Shown here: piece after piece, positions 37,488 through 46,400 of the stretch
Position numbering within the stretch: the stretch's first letter is position 1
Layout: every line of letters starts with the position of its first letter
Source of the DNA: Terriglobia bacterium
Lineage (GTDB): Bacteria > Acidobacteriota > Terriglobia > Bryobacterales > Bryobacteraceae
Reading direction: 5' to 3'
NCBI GenBank assembly: GCA_010084195.1
Contig: RGPS01000001.1
Coordinates: 57,921-121,920, forward strand
Length of the DNA: 64,000 bases
Position numbers and translations under genes: made by a program
The notes under the pieces: model-generated
The model's input: only the letters and a program-made list of their open reading frames with translations
Databases searched by the model: none
Told to the model about the DNA's origin: nothing

Positions 37488-38459
37488 TCACCCCAGCAGG
37501 CCGCCGTGCCCCAGACAAGCTACTTCCCAGGTTGAAACCCGGTATCGCGCCGTGAGAGGTGGCAGCAAAATATCGATCACATTCGGCTTCAGCGAACGGA
37601 AACAACCGGGTGCGGAGAGCACAGGAATCCCGTCCTTATAGCCCATCAGCAGCAGATTGCCCGGTTCAACCGGTGCCAGGAAACGTTCAATCTGGCAATC
37701 AATATTTCGCATGGCGCGCCCCACAACATCCCCGGGCCCTGCCGGGGCAGTAGTGGAGGCGATTAGAATTGCTGCCGGATTGCTGCGCAGTAACTGCTGA
37801 ATTGCCCGTGCTACGTGCTCGTCATTCTCCAGAACTGCCACCGAGCCGTGAATTCGAGCCCCAATCCGGTCCAGCTTTTGTCGCACAACCGACTCGAACA
37901 ATGTGCGCGCCCGATCTCCATTAAGCGGGTCACAATAAAGGACTCCCACAGCTCCGCCACGAGTGGGGCGCGCCTGCAAAAGTGGGCCCCGTTCCGCAAG
38001 AATCCCCAGAGATCCCTCAAAATCGGACTTTGCCACGGCAAACGGGGCGCTCTTAACGGTGGCTATTCGCTGCCCCGCGAACGCGAAACTGAAGTTCAGA
38101 ACCGTGGCAATCACGACTCCCGAAGTACAGTTCATCTGCCGCAGCAGTTCATCATCAACAAGGACACAACAGTTCTCGGTGGCGATCAGATTAGCTCGCC
38201 CGCCGGGTGCCATCTGGATTTCGTAACACCCGCAGGCCATTTCTCCGGCGATCCCGCAAACGGCTGCGTCTTCAGAAATCTCATCCTCATCCAGCGTTGT
38301 AACCCAGATCTGGTCCATACCTTCGGACTGAAGAATTCGGATATCTTCGTCCTTTAAAATATGGCCTTTAGCCAATAGCTTCTTCCCGCCTGGGCGAAAG
38401 ATAGGTGAAGAAAGAATTCGCCCACTACTCGCCTGCACATCAATCGTCTGCGCTGTCAT
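37488..38459 (-). CDS. Molybdopterin-binding protein (MoeA/MoaB-like domain)
   Basis: A 323-residue cytosolic protein. The second half has the molybdopterin-binding fold: VGVLYCDPLNG, a central AILIASTTAPAGPGDVVGRAM stretch, and the VEPGNLLLMGYKDGIPVLSAPGC segment, all typical of the MoCF_biosynth family. The N-terminal half is unassigned but contains several Cys (ACGCYEI, ENCCVLV). It may sense or deliver the cofactor; moaDE lies 7 kb away. It follows an AT-rich gap that includes a TATAAT. Confidence 0.75.
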   Translation of the reverse strand: MTAQTIDVQASSGRILSSPIFRPGGKKLLAKGHILKDEDIRILQSEGMDQIWVTTLDEDEISEDAAVCGIAGEMACGCYEIQMAPGGRANLIATENCCVLVDDELLRQMNCTSGVVIATVLNFSFAFAGQRIATVKSAPFAVAKSDFEGSLGILAERGPLLQARPTRGGAVGVLYCDPLNGDRARTLFESVVRQKLDRIGARIHGSVAVLENDEHVARAIQQLLRSNPAAILIASTTAPAGPGDVVGRAMRNIDCQIERFLAPVEPGNLLLMGYKDGIPVLSAPGCFRSLKPNVIDILLPPLTARYRVSTWEVACLGHGGLLG

Positions 38460-38523
38460 TGGCCTAACCTCTCAGAAATTGCGAGTGGATAATCGTGAAC
38501 TGTCCGTCTGTTACTAATCGCAA

Positions 38524-38529
38524 ATTATA
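38524..38529 (-). promoter_or_regulatory. Possible -10 box for the molybdopterin-binding gene
   Basis: TATAAT on the minus strand, about 65 bases before the ATG at 38459, in the most AT-rich part of this gap. No good -35 hexamer is placed 17 bases upstream, so the call is tentative. Confidence 0.3.
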
Positions 38530-38590
38530 CGTATATAGTGGCCGCATGGCCATAGTTTTCTCACATTAATTTGTGTTTGAGTGAAAAGCG

Positions 38591-38626
38591 AATGGGGTGG
38601 TGTGCGTTGCCGCACACCACCCCATT
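38591..38626 (-). terminator. Hairpin terminator after topA
   Basis: A perfect 16-base stem (arms AATGGGGTGGTGTGCG and its complement) with a 4-base loop, 24 bases after the topA stop on the transcribed side. On the minus strand it is followed by a short CGCTTTTC tract, so it probably ends topA transcription before the molybdopterin-binding gene. Confidence 0.8.
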
Positions 38627-38649
38627 ACAAACCCGACAAAAAAGTACAT

Positions 38650-41100
38650 CTAAACGGTTATAGCAACTTCTTCCGTGACCGGCATGTCCTTCTTGTATTT
38701 ACATTCTGCGTTCGGACACACGAGGAAGGCCCCCGACTTCAGGAACTTCTCCGTCATGTACGGACTGCCGCATTCCGGGCAAGGCTCAACCACCGGCTTC
38801 GCCCAGCCAACGAACTCGCAATCCGGGTAGCGGTGGCAGCCGTAGAAGGTCTTGCCTCGTTTCGAACGCCGCTCCACAATATCGCCTTCGCTGCATTCCG
38901 GGCACTTCACCCCGATCGTCTTCTGCTTTACATACTTGCAGGCCGGATAGTTGCCGCAGGCCGTGAACTCCCCAAAGCGACCTGTCTTCAGGACCAGGTT
39001 GCTTTCGCAAGTCGGGCACTTCTCTTCCAGAATCACGTCCGGCTTCTTCTGCGCGCCACCAATCTGCTTGGTGGTCTTGCAGTCCGGATACCCGGAACAC
39101 GCATAGAAGGTCCCGAAACGGCCCTTCTTCAGAACCATGGTTCGGCCACAATTCTGGCAATACTCTTCATCGCCCTGTTCGGAGAGATCCGCACCGTCAA
39201 TATCAGGCAGATCCACCGATAGTTCCCTGGTGTATGTGCACTCCGGATAGCCGGTGCAGGCCAGGAAGCTGCCATGCTTGCCCCACTTGATGACCAGCGG
39301 TTTCCCGCACTTATCGCACAACAAGTCGGTGGGCTTTTCCATCCGCTTGATGTTGGTCATATTGGTCTCGGCGTTCACAAGATCCGTCGTGAAGCGCTCG
39401 TAGAACTCGCCAATGGCATCGCGCCAGTCGATCTTGCCTTCTTCGATGTTGTCGAGTTGCTCTTCCATGCGCGCCGTATAGCGAACATCAAAGATGTCGT
39501 TGAAGCTCTCGAGAAGAAGATCCGTCACCACCATGCCGAGTTCAGTAGGCCGGAACTTCCCGCCTTCTTTCGACACGTACTCCCGTTCCTGAATCGTGGA
39601 CAGAATCGAGGCATAGGTAGACGGACGGCCCACCCCGTCGGCTTCCAGCTTCTTCACCAGCGTCGCTTCGGTGTAGCGCGCAGGCGGTTCGGTGAAGTGC
39701 TGTTCCGGTTCCAGATTGCGGAACCGAAGCTCCTCGCCCTCTGTAACCGCCGGCAGCTTGTGCTTCAGTTCTTCGTCTTCTTCGTCTTTCTGATCCTTGC
39801 CTTCTTCATACACCGCAAGGAAGCCATCGAAGCGCTGCACGGAGCCCGTGGTGCGGAAGATATAGCTGGCGCCACTCTTGCCCTTCGCCGCCGTGTCGAT
39901 GGTGGTCTGGTCAAAGACGGCCGGATTCATCTGCGACGCCACAAAGCGCATCCAGACCAGCCGGTACAGTTTCAGTTGATCTTCCGCCAGAAAAGGGGCC
40001 ACATCCTCCGGAGTCCGCAGCGCGGAGGTAGGCCGGATCGCTTCGTGGGCATCCTGGGCGTCTTTCTTGGACTTCCAGACATTCGCCGCAGCCGGCAGGT
40101 ACTGCGCGCCAAACTTCGTTTCAATGAAGCCACGAAGCTCGGTCACCGCATCATCCGAGACTCGAGTCGAGTCCGTACGCATGTAGGTGATGAGACCGGT
40201 CAGGCCCTCTTCGCCGAGTTCCACACCTTCATAGAGCTGTTGCGCCAGCATCATGCTGCGCTTCACACTGAAGCGGAGCTTGCGCGATGAATCCTGCTGC
40301 AGAGTGGAAGTAATGAAGGGCGCAACCGGGTTCCGGCGCTTTTCCTTCGTACCAACCGTCTGCACAAGATACCGGGTACTTTCCAGATCCGCCACCAGCG
40401 CTGACGCCGACGCTTCATCCGCAATGGCGAGGGTTTCATCGTTCCGGCGGATCAGGCGTGCCGAGAACTGGGGCGGTTTTTTTGCTGAGAGCCCGGCGTC
40501 AATCGTCCAGTACTCTTCCTTTATGAAGGCGCGGACTTCCCGCTCCCGATCGACCACCACACGCACCGCCACCGACTGAACACGCCCGGCGGAAAGCCCG
40601 CGACGCACCTTATCCCAGAGCAGGGGCGAAATCTTGTAGCCCACCAAACGATCCAGCACACGCCGCGCCTGCTGCGCGTCCACCAGATTCACATTGACAT
40701 CCAGGGGCTTCTCAAACGCCTTCTCAATGGACTTCTTCGTGATTTCGTTGAACATCACGCGATAAATCTTCGGGTCCGAACCATCTGCAGCCGGCTTCTT
40801 CGGCTTCAACTCCTCCTGCAAATGCCAGCAAATTGCTTCGCCTTCACGATCAGGATCGGCCGCCAGGTAAATGGAATCGACCTTTTTGGCCGCATCCTTT
40901 AGTTCCTGTATCAGCTTCTTCTTACCTTCGATCACCACATACTCGGGGCGGAAGCCGTTTTCAACGTTCACCGCAAGGTCCCGCTTCGGCAGGTCCTTGA
41001 TATGACCCAACGACGCCTTCACGATGAAATTCTTCCCGAGGTACTTATTGATCGTCCGCGCTTTGGCCGGCGACTCGACGATTACCAGAGCTTTTGCCAT
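38650..41100 (-). CDS. topA: DNA topoisomerase I
   Basis: Type IA topoisomerase of 816 residues that relaxes negative supercoils. It starts MAKALVIVESPAKARTINKYLG (Toprim), has the acidic AADPDREGEAICWHL, and the active-site Tyr in ITYMRTDSTRVS. The C-terminus carries five zinc ribbons in a row, each of the C-x2-C ... C type (first CDKCGKP, last CPNAEC), near the upper end for this enzyme. A hairpin terminator follows its stop, and dprA lies upstream on the same strand, a frequent dprA-topA order. Confidence 0.97.
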   Translation of the reverse strand: MAKALVIVESPAKARTINKYLGKNFIVKASLGHIKDLPKRDLAVNVENGFRPEYVVIEGKKKLIQELKDAAKKVDSIYLAADPDREGEAICWHLQEELKPKKPAADGSDPKIYRVMFNEITKKSIEKAFEKPLDVNVNLVDAQQARRVLDRLVGYKISPLLWDKVRRGLSAGRVQSVAVRVVVDREREVRAFIKEEYWTIDAGLSAKKPPQFSARLIRRNDETLAIADEASASALVADLESTRYLVQTVGTKEKRRNPVAPFITSTLQQDSSRKLRFSVKRSMMLAQQLYEGVELGEEGLTGLITYMRTDSTRVSDDAVTELRGFIETKFGAQYLPAAANVWKSKKDAQDAHEAIRPTSALRTPEDVAPFLAEDQLKLYRLVWMRFVASQMNPAVFDQTTIDTAAKGKSGASYIFRTTGSVQRFDGFLAVYEEGKDQKDEEDEELKHKLPAVTEGEELRFRNLEPEQHFTEPPARYTEATLVKKLEADGVGRPSTYASILSTIQEREYVSKEGGKFRPTELGMVVTDLLLESFNDIFDVRYTARMEEQLDNIEEGKIDWRDAIGEFYERFTTDLVNAETNMTNIKRMEKPTDLLCDKCGKPLVIKWGKHGSFLACTGYPECTYTRELSVDLPDIDGADLSEQGDEEYCQNCGRTMVLKKGRFGTFYACSGYPDCKTTKQIGGAQKKPDVILEEKCPTCESNLVLKTGRFGEFTACGNYPACKYVKQKTIGVKCPECSEGDIVERRSKRGKTFYGCHRYPDCEFVGWAKPVVEPCPECGSPYMTEKFLKSGAFLVCPNAECKYKKDMPVTEEVAITV

Positions 41101-41254
41101 GTTCGTTTGTTTAATGCTTTCCCAGAATAAACCACCAGTGCGGCGCTTGCCGGGTTTTCAGGCCCGGACGGCCCCGTTGCTTCCCCACAGTTGCGCTTCC
41201 TCGGAGTGGTCAACCTTAAGGTCTCCACCCCCAACACGCCCCGGGTTCAACTGG

Positions 41255-42484
41255 CTACCACACTTTAGCAAAGTTACGTCCGGGTTGCTGACGCACGAGG
41301 CCAAGAATCTCCAGTTCGAACAGGGAGGCGATGATTTCCGAGGGCGACATATCGTCAATCTCGTCCACCAAAACGTCCAGATGGACAGTTGCATCCAGCT
41401 TGAGGTGCTGTAAAACACGCCGGGCAGCCCGGGCTTGTGACTCTCCTAACTGTGTCGCTTCAGACTGGTTCGATGCGGCGGCCTCGACAGACGATTCAAG
41501 CCCCGCCTCGCCCTCGAGCTCCAGGATTCGCTGTCGCCCGGCTGCTATCAACCGCCGCTGGTCTGGTTGAGGAAGTTCCACCACCACGTCATTCCAGTCC
41601 TGTATCAGCCGAGCCCCCTGTTTGATCAGCAGGTTTGGCCCCCAACTCATCTTTGATGTAATGTTGCCGGGCACGGCAAACAGCTCGCGGCCCTGATCGA
41701 GCGCCAGCTTCGCCGTGATGCCCGACCCCGAGTATTGCGCCCCTTCCACCACCAGCAGTCCGGTACTCAGACCGCTGATAATTCGGTTGCGAATTGGAAA
41801 ATTCTGCGGAAACGCAGTTGACTCCATCGGAAACTCCGACAGAATCAGCCCGTTTGCGGCGATCTCTGCTGCCAGCCGCCTGTTTTCTGAAGGGTAGACC
41901 ACGTCCACACCGCACCCCAGCACCGCGATGGTATACCCGCCCGCTGCCAGACACGAACGATGCGCCGCTGTATCGATTCCGCGCGCCATCCCCGACACGA
42001 TCGTCAGGCCAGCCCTCGCCAGGTCCCCTGACAAGCGCTCCGTGGCGGCAACGCCATATGTAGTCGGATGTCTGGTGCCCACCACGGCGAGGCAGACCGA
42101 CGATAACAGGTCCACGTTCCCCCGTGCGAAAAGCACCGGGGGCGGATCAAAGATCTCGCGCAACCGGTCCGAATAGCGGGTATCGTTCACGGTAATCAGC
42201 TGGGCCCCGGCCTTCCGCATCAACTCCTGTTGCGTGGAGGCCTCGTCAAAACTACAGCCGCTCGCAATCGACCGGGCGACGGAACCACTGATGCCGCAGG
42301 TCTCCAGTTCGTTCGGATCGGCACGAAAGATTGCCTGCGGGCCGCCAAAACGTTCCAGAAGTTGGGCGGAACGGCGCGTTCCCAGCCCCGGCACCAGCCG
42401 CAGCGCCAGCCAGCAAAGTTCTTCTTCCGGAGTCAGAACATGAGCTACCGGGGGAGGGAGAGTGGAAAGGGGAGAAGATGCCAT
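41255..42484 (-). CDS. dprA: DNA processing protein DprA
   Basis: A 409-residue Rossmann-fold protein that loads RecA onto incoming single strands during transformation. An N-terminal helix-hairpin-helix part (LRLVPGLGTRRSAQLLERFGG) precedes the DprA core: VVGTRHPTTYG, SGMARGIDTAAHR, GCGVDVVYPSENR and RNRIISGLS. The last 60 residues form a winged helix (DDMSPSEIIASLFELEILGLV). It is upstream of topA by 154 bases on the same strand. It suggests natural competence, though other com genes are not in the window. Confidence 0.95.
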   Translation of the reverse strand: MASSPLSTLPPPVAHVLTPEEELCWLALRLVPGLGTRRSAQLLERFGGPQAIFRADPNELETCGISGSVARSIASGCSFDEASTQQELMRKAGAQLITVNDTRYSDRLREIFDPPPVLFARGNVDLLSSVCLAVVGTRHPTTYGVAATERLSGDLARAGLTIVSGMARGIDTAAHRSCLAAGGYTIAVLGCGVDVVYPSENRRLAAEIAANGLILSEFPMESTAFPQNFPIRNRIISGLSTGLLVVEGAQYSGSGITAKLALDQGRELFAVPGNITSKMSWGPNLLIKQGARLIQDWNDVVVELPQPDQRRLIAAGRQRILELEGEAGLESSVEAAASNQSEATQLGESQARAARRVLQHLKLDATVHLDVLVDEIDDMSPSEIIASLFELEILGLVRQQPGRNFAKVW

Positions 42485-42542
42485 CGACTAAAATAGTGCA
42501 CTTGGCCCCGAAAAATTCTCAGATCAGACCCAGAAAGACTCA

Positions 42543-42803
42543 ATGAAACAGGAAAGTTCTTTTTTTGACGGGCGCGAACCGTCGCTGCTTTATATCGCAA
42601 AGAGCCTGCGCGATGCCAAAGCCCTGGAAGACTTCCTAACCGCCCAAAACGTAGACTACGGCGTGGAAACTGATGAATACGAAGGCGGAGTTGTCTTCCG
42701 CAGCCTCCGCACCGGAGCGTTTTTTTACGTTCTGCCAGAAATTCGGTCGCAGGTCGCTGAGCTGATCAAAGCCAAAGGCTACGCCCCCTCCCGCGTTGAG
42801 TAG
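42543..42803 (+). CDS. Small conserved protein, possibly DUF2007-like
   Basis: An 86-residue soluble protein with an alpha-beta pattern: LLYIAKSLRDAKALEDFLTAQNVDYGVETDEYEGG, which recalls DUF2007 (a small ferredoxin-like fold), and AFFYVLPEIRSQVAELIKAKGY. No catalytic residues are obvious. It is divergent from dprA by 58 bases and converges with the inositol phosphatase gene. The function is unknown. Confidence 0.6.
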   Translation: MKQESSFFDGREPSLLYIAKSLRDAKALEDFLTAQNVDYGVETDEYEGGVVFRSLRTGAFFYVLPEIRSQVAELIKAKGYAPSRVE

Positions 42804-42810
42804 CTACGTC

Positions 42811-43617
42811 TTAAACCGGAGGCAGCGGGTGCAGTAACTCACCACGCCAGATCGCCGCAAACACTTCCAGCAGCTCTTCGTGGATGAGCCCGTTATCCGT
42901 CAGCAGGTGTGGCGACCGTAACTCGTGCACCCCGCCGTTCATATCCGAGCGGGCTCCACCAGCCTCTTCCACCAGCAGCACGCCTGCTGCAATGTCCCAC
43001 GGACTCAGTCCGATCTCCCAGAACCCGTCCAATCGCCCACAAGCGACCCAGGCGAGGTCAATTGCCGCCGAACCACCCCGTCGTACGCCATGCGCCGTCT
43101 GCGCCAGTTCATGGAAGAACCAGATGTTTGGATTCACCGCCCGGTTATGGTTCGGAAACCCGGTAGAGAACAGGCTGTCCGCCACCCTCGCAGCCTTCGA
43201 CACCGCAAGCCGCTTCCCGTTCAGGAAAGCGCCGCCACCACGCTCCGCCGTGAATAACTCATTCCGTGTCGGGTCGTAGACCACCCCGGCAACCATTTCC
43301 CCGGCTTTTTCCAGACCCAGCGTCACATTCCAGATGGGAAATGAATGCGCGAAGTTCGTCGTGCCATCCAGCGGGTCCACGTACCAGCGGTATTCAGACG
43401 ATGTGTCCTGGCCGCCGCCCTCCTCCGCCACCACACTGTGGCTCGGAAAATGCTGCTTCAGGCGCTCCACGATCAGTTTCTCCGAAGCACGGTCTGCTTC
43501 TGTAACCAGGTCGTAGTCGCCCTTCATTTCAAACGCCACGCGCCGTTCAAAGTAATAACGAAGCAGGGCTCCTGCTTCGACGGCAATATCCGCCGCTGTT
43601 TCCGCAAATGAAGCCAA
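42811..43617 (-). CDS. Inositol monophosphatase family protein
   Basis: A 268-residue Mg-dependent phosphatase (SuhB/HisN/CysQ superfamily). Metal motifs are VVAEEGG with the first Glu, WYVDPLDGTTNFAHSFP, and the late WDIAAGVLLVEEAGG. The substrate could be inositol phosphate, histidinol phosphate or PAP. TTG 43617 is used because the family begins about eight residues before the IAVEAGALL helix; longer frames upstream read through hfq in another frame and are not protein-like. It begins one base after the hfq stop, so it is part of the operon. Confidence 0.9.
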   Translation of the reverse strand: MASFAETAADIAVEAGALLRYYFERRVAFEMKGDYDLVTEADRASEKLIVERLKQHFPSHSVVAEEGGGQDTSSEYRWYVDPLDGTTNFAHSFPIWNVTLGLEKAGEMVAGVVYDPTRNELFTAERGGGAFLNGKRLAVSKAARVADSLFSTGFPNHNRAVNPNIWFFHELAQTAHGVRRGGSAAIDLAWVACGRLDGFWEIGLSPWDIAAGVLLVEEAGGARSDMNGGVHELRSPHLLTDNGLIHEELLEVFAAIWRGELLHPLPPV

Positions 43618-43618
43618 A

Positions 43619-43858
43619 CTATTCCGCCTCGTGCAGGTATTTAATGTCGTGCTTGAAGATGAACAGGTTCGGACCATCCGGGCGCGTGATGCGGATGAAG
43701 CGCTGGTCGTAGTATTCGACCACCCCAACCAACGTCTGATTGTCCGTTAACTTCACAACCACGCGGGTGTGGTTTTCGATCAGCTTTTTCAGGTACCGAA
43801 TTTCTTCGAATGTCTGCTCAGGCGGACGCTTTGCCTTGCTTTGTTGCTGCACGATCAC
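43619..43858 (-). CDS. hfq: RNA chaperone Hfq
   Basis: A 79-residue Sm-like protein that pairs small RNAs with mRNAs. Sm1 motif TRVVVKLTDNQTLVGVVEYYDQRFIRI and Sm2 motif NLFIFKHDIKYL (the KH pair of the uridine pocket is intact). The start is GTG at 43858, directly after the stop of the VWA gene. The usual neighbour miaA is absent; instead it sits between a VWA lipoprotein-like gene and a phosphatase, an uncommon setting. It has no long C-terminal tail. Confidence 0.9.
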   Translation of the reverse strand: MIVQQQSKAKRPPEQTFEEIRYLKKLIENHTRVVVKLTDNQTLVGVVEYYDQRFIRITRPDGPNLFIFKHDIKYLHEAE

Positions 43859-44926
43859 TTACGGACCTTTCTTCGTCGGCTTGCGGGCTGGTGGAACCGG
43901 GGGCACTTTTTTCGGCAGGCGGAGCGTTTCGTCTCCCGGTGCCACCCGAATACGCGCACTCGAACCCGGGGGAGGTGGCAAACTGCCCTGCGCCACTTCT
44001 CCATAGTATCCATTACGCGCCAGTACGCGCAGGCCAGGCGGGGCGGCAGAGATCTCCAGCGTGTGAAAGCGATTCGTCGTCAGGGGTACATCCCTCGGAT
44101 AGAAACCCAGCAGATACTGCGTTCGCAGGTCCTTCAGGATATCGTCAAACGCGCGATCCATCCCGGCCCCGAGCGTCGGGACAAATACCCTGCCGCCCGT
44201 CCGCAGCGCGAAGGTCGTCAGGGCGTTTTCACCGCCCGTATTACGCCCCGCGTCGTTCGCTATCGGCACCACCAGGATGGGATAGATCACCACGTCAGCC
44301 AGTTGTGCCGCCTCCACTGCCCGATTGAAGTCGCTCTTCGACGTCGTATCTCCCCCGTCCGTCACCACTACCAGAATTCGCCGCCCGGGGCGATCCTGGA
44401 TGTCCCGCGACGCCAGCAGCACTGCATCGTAAAGCGAGGTCCCCGTATCGCTCCGCAAATTGCGCAGAGGTCTCTCAATTGCTCCGACGCTCCGCGTAAA
44501 TCTCTGTTGGAGCACGGTATCCAGACTGAAGCTGTACAGCGCCGCCTGGTCCTCCGGGTTACCTTCCCGGAACAGCGCCTTCACAAACCGCGTCACTGAT
44601 TCCGTTTCGTACTTCAGGTCTTTTGCCGTGGAGCCGCTGTTATCGATCAGAATCGCCACATTTAATGGCTGTTCGGTCTGGTGTTCAAACACCGAAATGG
44701 TCTGTACCGCACCGTTGTCCCTGACTGTGAAAGCTTCCTTGCCGAGGGTGCCGATCGCGTTACCTGCCAGATCTTTTACCGTCGCCAGAATGCGAACCAG
44801 GCGCACGTCCACCCGGATGGTGGTTTCCTGATCGGGAATTTCAGCCGTCTGCGAAAAACACAAGGTCCCGAAGGCCAGCCCCAGCGCCGCCAGCCACCCG
44901 GCTCGCTTACGCCATCCGGGGAGCAT
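43859..44926 (-). CDS. VWFA-related acidobacterial protein (TIGR03436)
   Basis: A 355-residue exported protein. ATG 44926 opens a basic-hydrophobic signal (RKRAGWLAALGLAFGTLCFSQ). Then comes the TTIRVDVRLVRILATVKD opening of TIGR03436, a VWA domain with the MIDAS pattern DNSGS and VVTDGGDTTSKSD, and GLRVLARNGYYG near the end. The tail is Pro/Lys-rich. The family is almost confined to acidobacteria; its role is unknown, perhaps metal-dependent protein binding outside the cytoplasm. The start overlaps the end of moaDE by 20 bases. Confidence 0.92.
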   Translation of the reverse strand: MLPGWRKRAGWLAALGLAFGTLCFSQTAEIPDQETTIRVDVRLVRILATVKDLAGNAIGTLGKEAFTVRDNGAVQTISVFEHQTEQPLNVAILIDNSGSTAKDLKYETESVTRFVKALFREGNPEDQAALYSFSLDTVLQQRFTRSVGAIERPLRNLRSDTGTSLYDAVLLASRDIQDRPGRRILVVVTDGGDTTSKSDFNRAVEAAQLADVVIYPILVVPIANDAGRNTGGENALTTFALRTGGRVFVPTLGAGMDRAFDDILKDLRTQYLLGFYPRDVPLTTNRFHTLEISAAPPGLRVLARNGYYGEVAQGSLPPPPGSSARIRVAPGDETLRLPKKVPPVPPARKPTKKGP

Positions 44927-45617
44927 TATCGTCCCACTCGCCCTCAACCCAGATCTCACCATCGGCAAAGTACTCCTTTTTCCAGATGGGGACCTGGCGC
45001 TTCAAGCGGTTGATACCTTCCAGCGCGGCGTCGAACGCCGCTTTCCTGTGGGGCGACGCCACAAATATGGCCACACTTGCCTCGCCGATCTCCATGGTGC
45101 CCAACCGATGAATCATCGCGATACGACTGATCTGGAACTGCGCCGCGATCTCGCGCCCAAGCGTCGCCATCTGCCGGATTGCCATTTGTTCGTAACATTC
45201 GTAGTCCAGGCGCAACGTCGCGCGTCCCCTGGTATTGTTACGGACCACGCCCTGAAAGGTTACAAGGGCACCATCAATACCCTGCAGCAGGCGCTCTTCA
45301 GCGGCCCGGACGTCAATCACCTCACGGGTAATCTCAAAAAAATGTCCCTCGGGATCTTCAAGCTTCAAAATAGCGCCACCACTAACCGGCGGCAACATGG
45401 CTACTTCGTCGCCTTCTGACAGCAGATCCCCTGGTTGAGCGAACTCATGGTTTCGCGCCATCACAACACTCCTGGCCATGGCAGCGAGACGCGGGAACAT
45501 TGCCGCATAGTGGTCAAAAACAGCGCGGACGCTGGCTCCTGAGGGCAGTTCCAGCCCCTCTTCAGAGCGTCCGCAGACATCCTTCAACTGCCCAAAAAAC
45601 AGAACCCTGATTTGCAT
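44907..45617 (-). CDS. Fused MoaD-MoaE molybdopterin synthase
   Basis: A 236-residue fusion of both molybdopterin synthase subunits. Residues 1-81 are the ubiquitin-like MoaD ending PPVSGG; residues 82-236 are MoaE with the VVRNNTRGR and YECYEQMAIRQM motifs, HRLGTMEIGEASV and the catalytic Lys region PIWKKEYFADGE. MoaD needs a free C-terminal GlyGly for thiocarboxylation, so the protein must be cut after Gly81, as shown for the related MoaX of mycobacteria. It heads the operon moaDE-VWA-hfq-IMPase. Confidence 0.93.
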   Translation of the reverse strand: MQIRVLFFGQLKDVCGRSEEGLELPSGASVRAVFDHYAAMFPRLAAMARSVVMARNHEFAQPGDLLSEGDEVAMLPPVSGGAILKLEDPEGHFFEITREVIDVRAAEERLLQGIDGALVTFQGVVRNNTRGRATLRLDYECYEQMAIRQMATLGREIAAQFQISRIAMIHRLGTMEIGEASVAIFVASPHRKAAFDAALEGINRLKRQVPIWKKEYFADGEIWVEGEWDDNAPRMA

Positions 45618-45678
45618 GGTGTTAGCGACTAATCGAAGGTTATCAGAACCGCATGGCTACACTGGGTTGAGTTTGTCA

Positions 45679-46095
45679 ATGCAGAGGGCTCTCTTGAAGG
45701 TCACCACACACACCAGCCGCGTTACTGTCCGCTATGCCGAAACCGACCAGATGGGCGTGGTGTACCACGCAAACTACCTGGTCTGGATGGAAGTTGCCCG
45801 TACCGAACTCTGCAAAGCCACCGGCTTCGCGTACAGCGAGATGGAGGCAGACGGTGTCCTGCTGGCCGTCTCAGAAGCCGGCTGCCGCTACCTGCGAGGT
45901 GCCAGGTACGGCGAGGATATCGATATCACCGCCACCATCGCTGACTCCAACCGCCGCTTCATCGAGTTCCATTACACAATGACCTGCGAGGGCAAGAAAG
46001 TTGCCACCGGGCGAACCCGCCACATCTTCCTGAACAAGGAATTTCGGCCCACGCGCCTGCCAGACCGTTATGCCGAACTCCTGAGCGCAGAATAA
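45679..46095 (+). CDS. Acyl-CoA thioesterase (YbgC-like hotdog)
   Basis: A 138-residue 4-hydroxybenzoyl-CoA thioesterase-type hotdog protein. VTVRYAETDQMGVVYHANYLVWMEVART carries the catalytic Asp and the His-Asn pair, followed by the FAYSEMEADGVLL segment. Typical roles are acyl-CoA hydrolysis at the membrane or in a Tol-Pal-linked setting, but tolQR are not here. ATG 45679 is the listed start; a TTG at 45694 with AGAGGG four bases before it is a good alternative. Divergent from moaDE. Confidence 0.9.
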   Translation: MQRALLKVTTHTSRVTVRYAETDQMGVVYHANYLVWMEVARTELCKATGFAYSEMEADGVLLAVSEAGCRYLRGARYGEDIDITATIADSNRRFIEFHYTMTCEGKKVATGRTRHIFLNKEFRPTRLPDRYAELLSAE

Positions 46096-46118
46096 GCCCA
46101 GTTCGGTAAACTTTGGAG

Positions 46119-46400
46119 ATGGACATTCAATTCAGCCGAGATCAGCAGAGTTTCGTCCGCGAAGCCATCGCAACCGGTCGAATTGTCAATGAAGAAGAGG
46201 CGGTCCGCCAGGCGTTGTCGCTCTGGGAGGAACGTGAGCGAGTGCGGGTCGAGATGCTGTCCAAAATTAGCCGAGCCCATGAGTCCGTGGCGCGGGGCGA
46301 AGGGCGGCGAATAAATTCCGAAGATGACTTACGGCAATTAGCCAGTGACGTTAAGCAGCGCGGCCTGGCGCGCCTAAGGGCCGAGCCGATCCGATCGTGA
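46119..46400 (+). CDS. ParD-like antitoxin
   Basis: A 93-residue ribbon-helix-helix antitoxin: DIQFSRDQQSFVREAIATGRIVNEEEAVRQALSLWEERE is the ParD DNA-binding pattern. A charged, probably disordered tail follows, which would wrap the toxin. GGAG lies immediately before ATG 46119. Its stop overlaps the ParE-like start by four bases (GTGA), the usual order of this family. Confidence 0.88.
   Translation: MDIQFSRDQQSFVREAIATGRIVNEEEAVRQALSLWEERERVRVEMLSKISRAHESVARGEGRRINSEDDLRQLASDVKQRGLARLRAEPIRS

Noticed and set aside
39274..40290. 338-codon plus-strand frame
   Set aside because: It is antisense to topA, whose active site and zinc ribbons are unambiguous.
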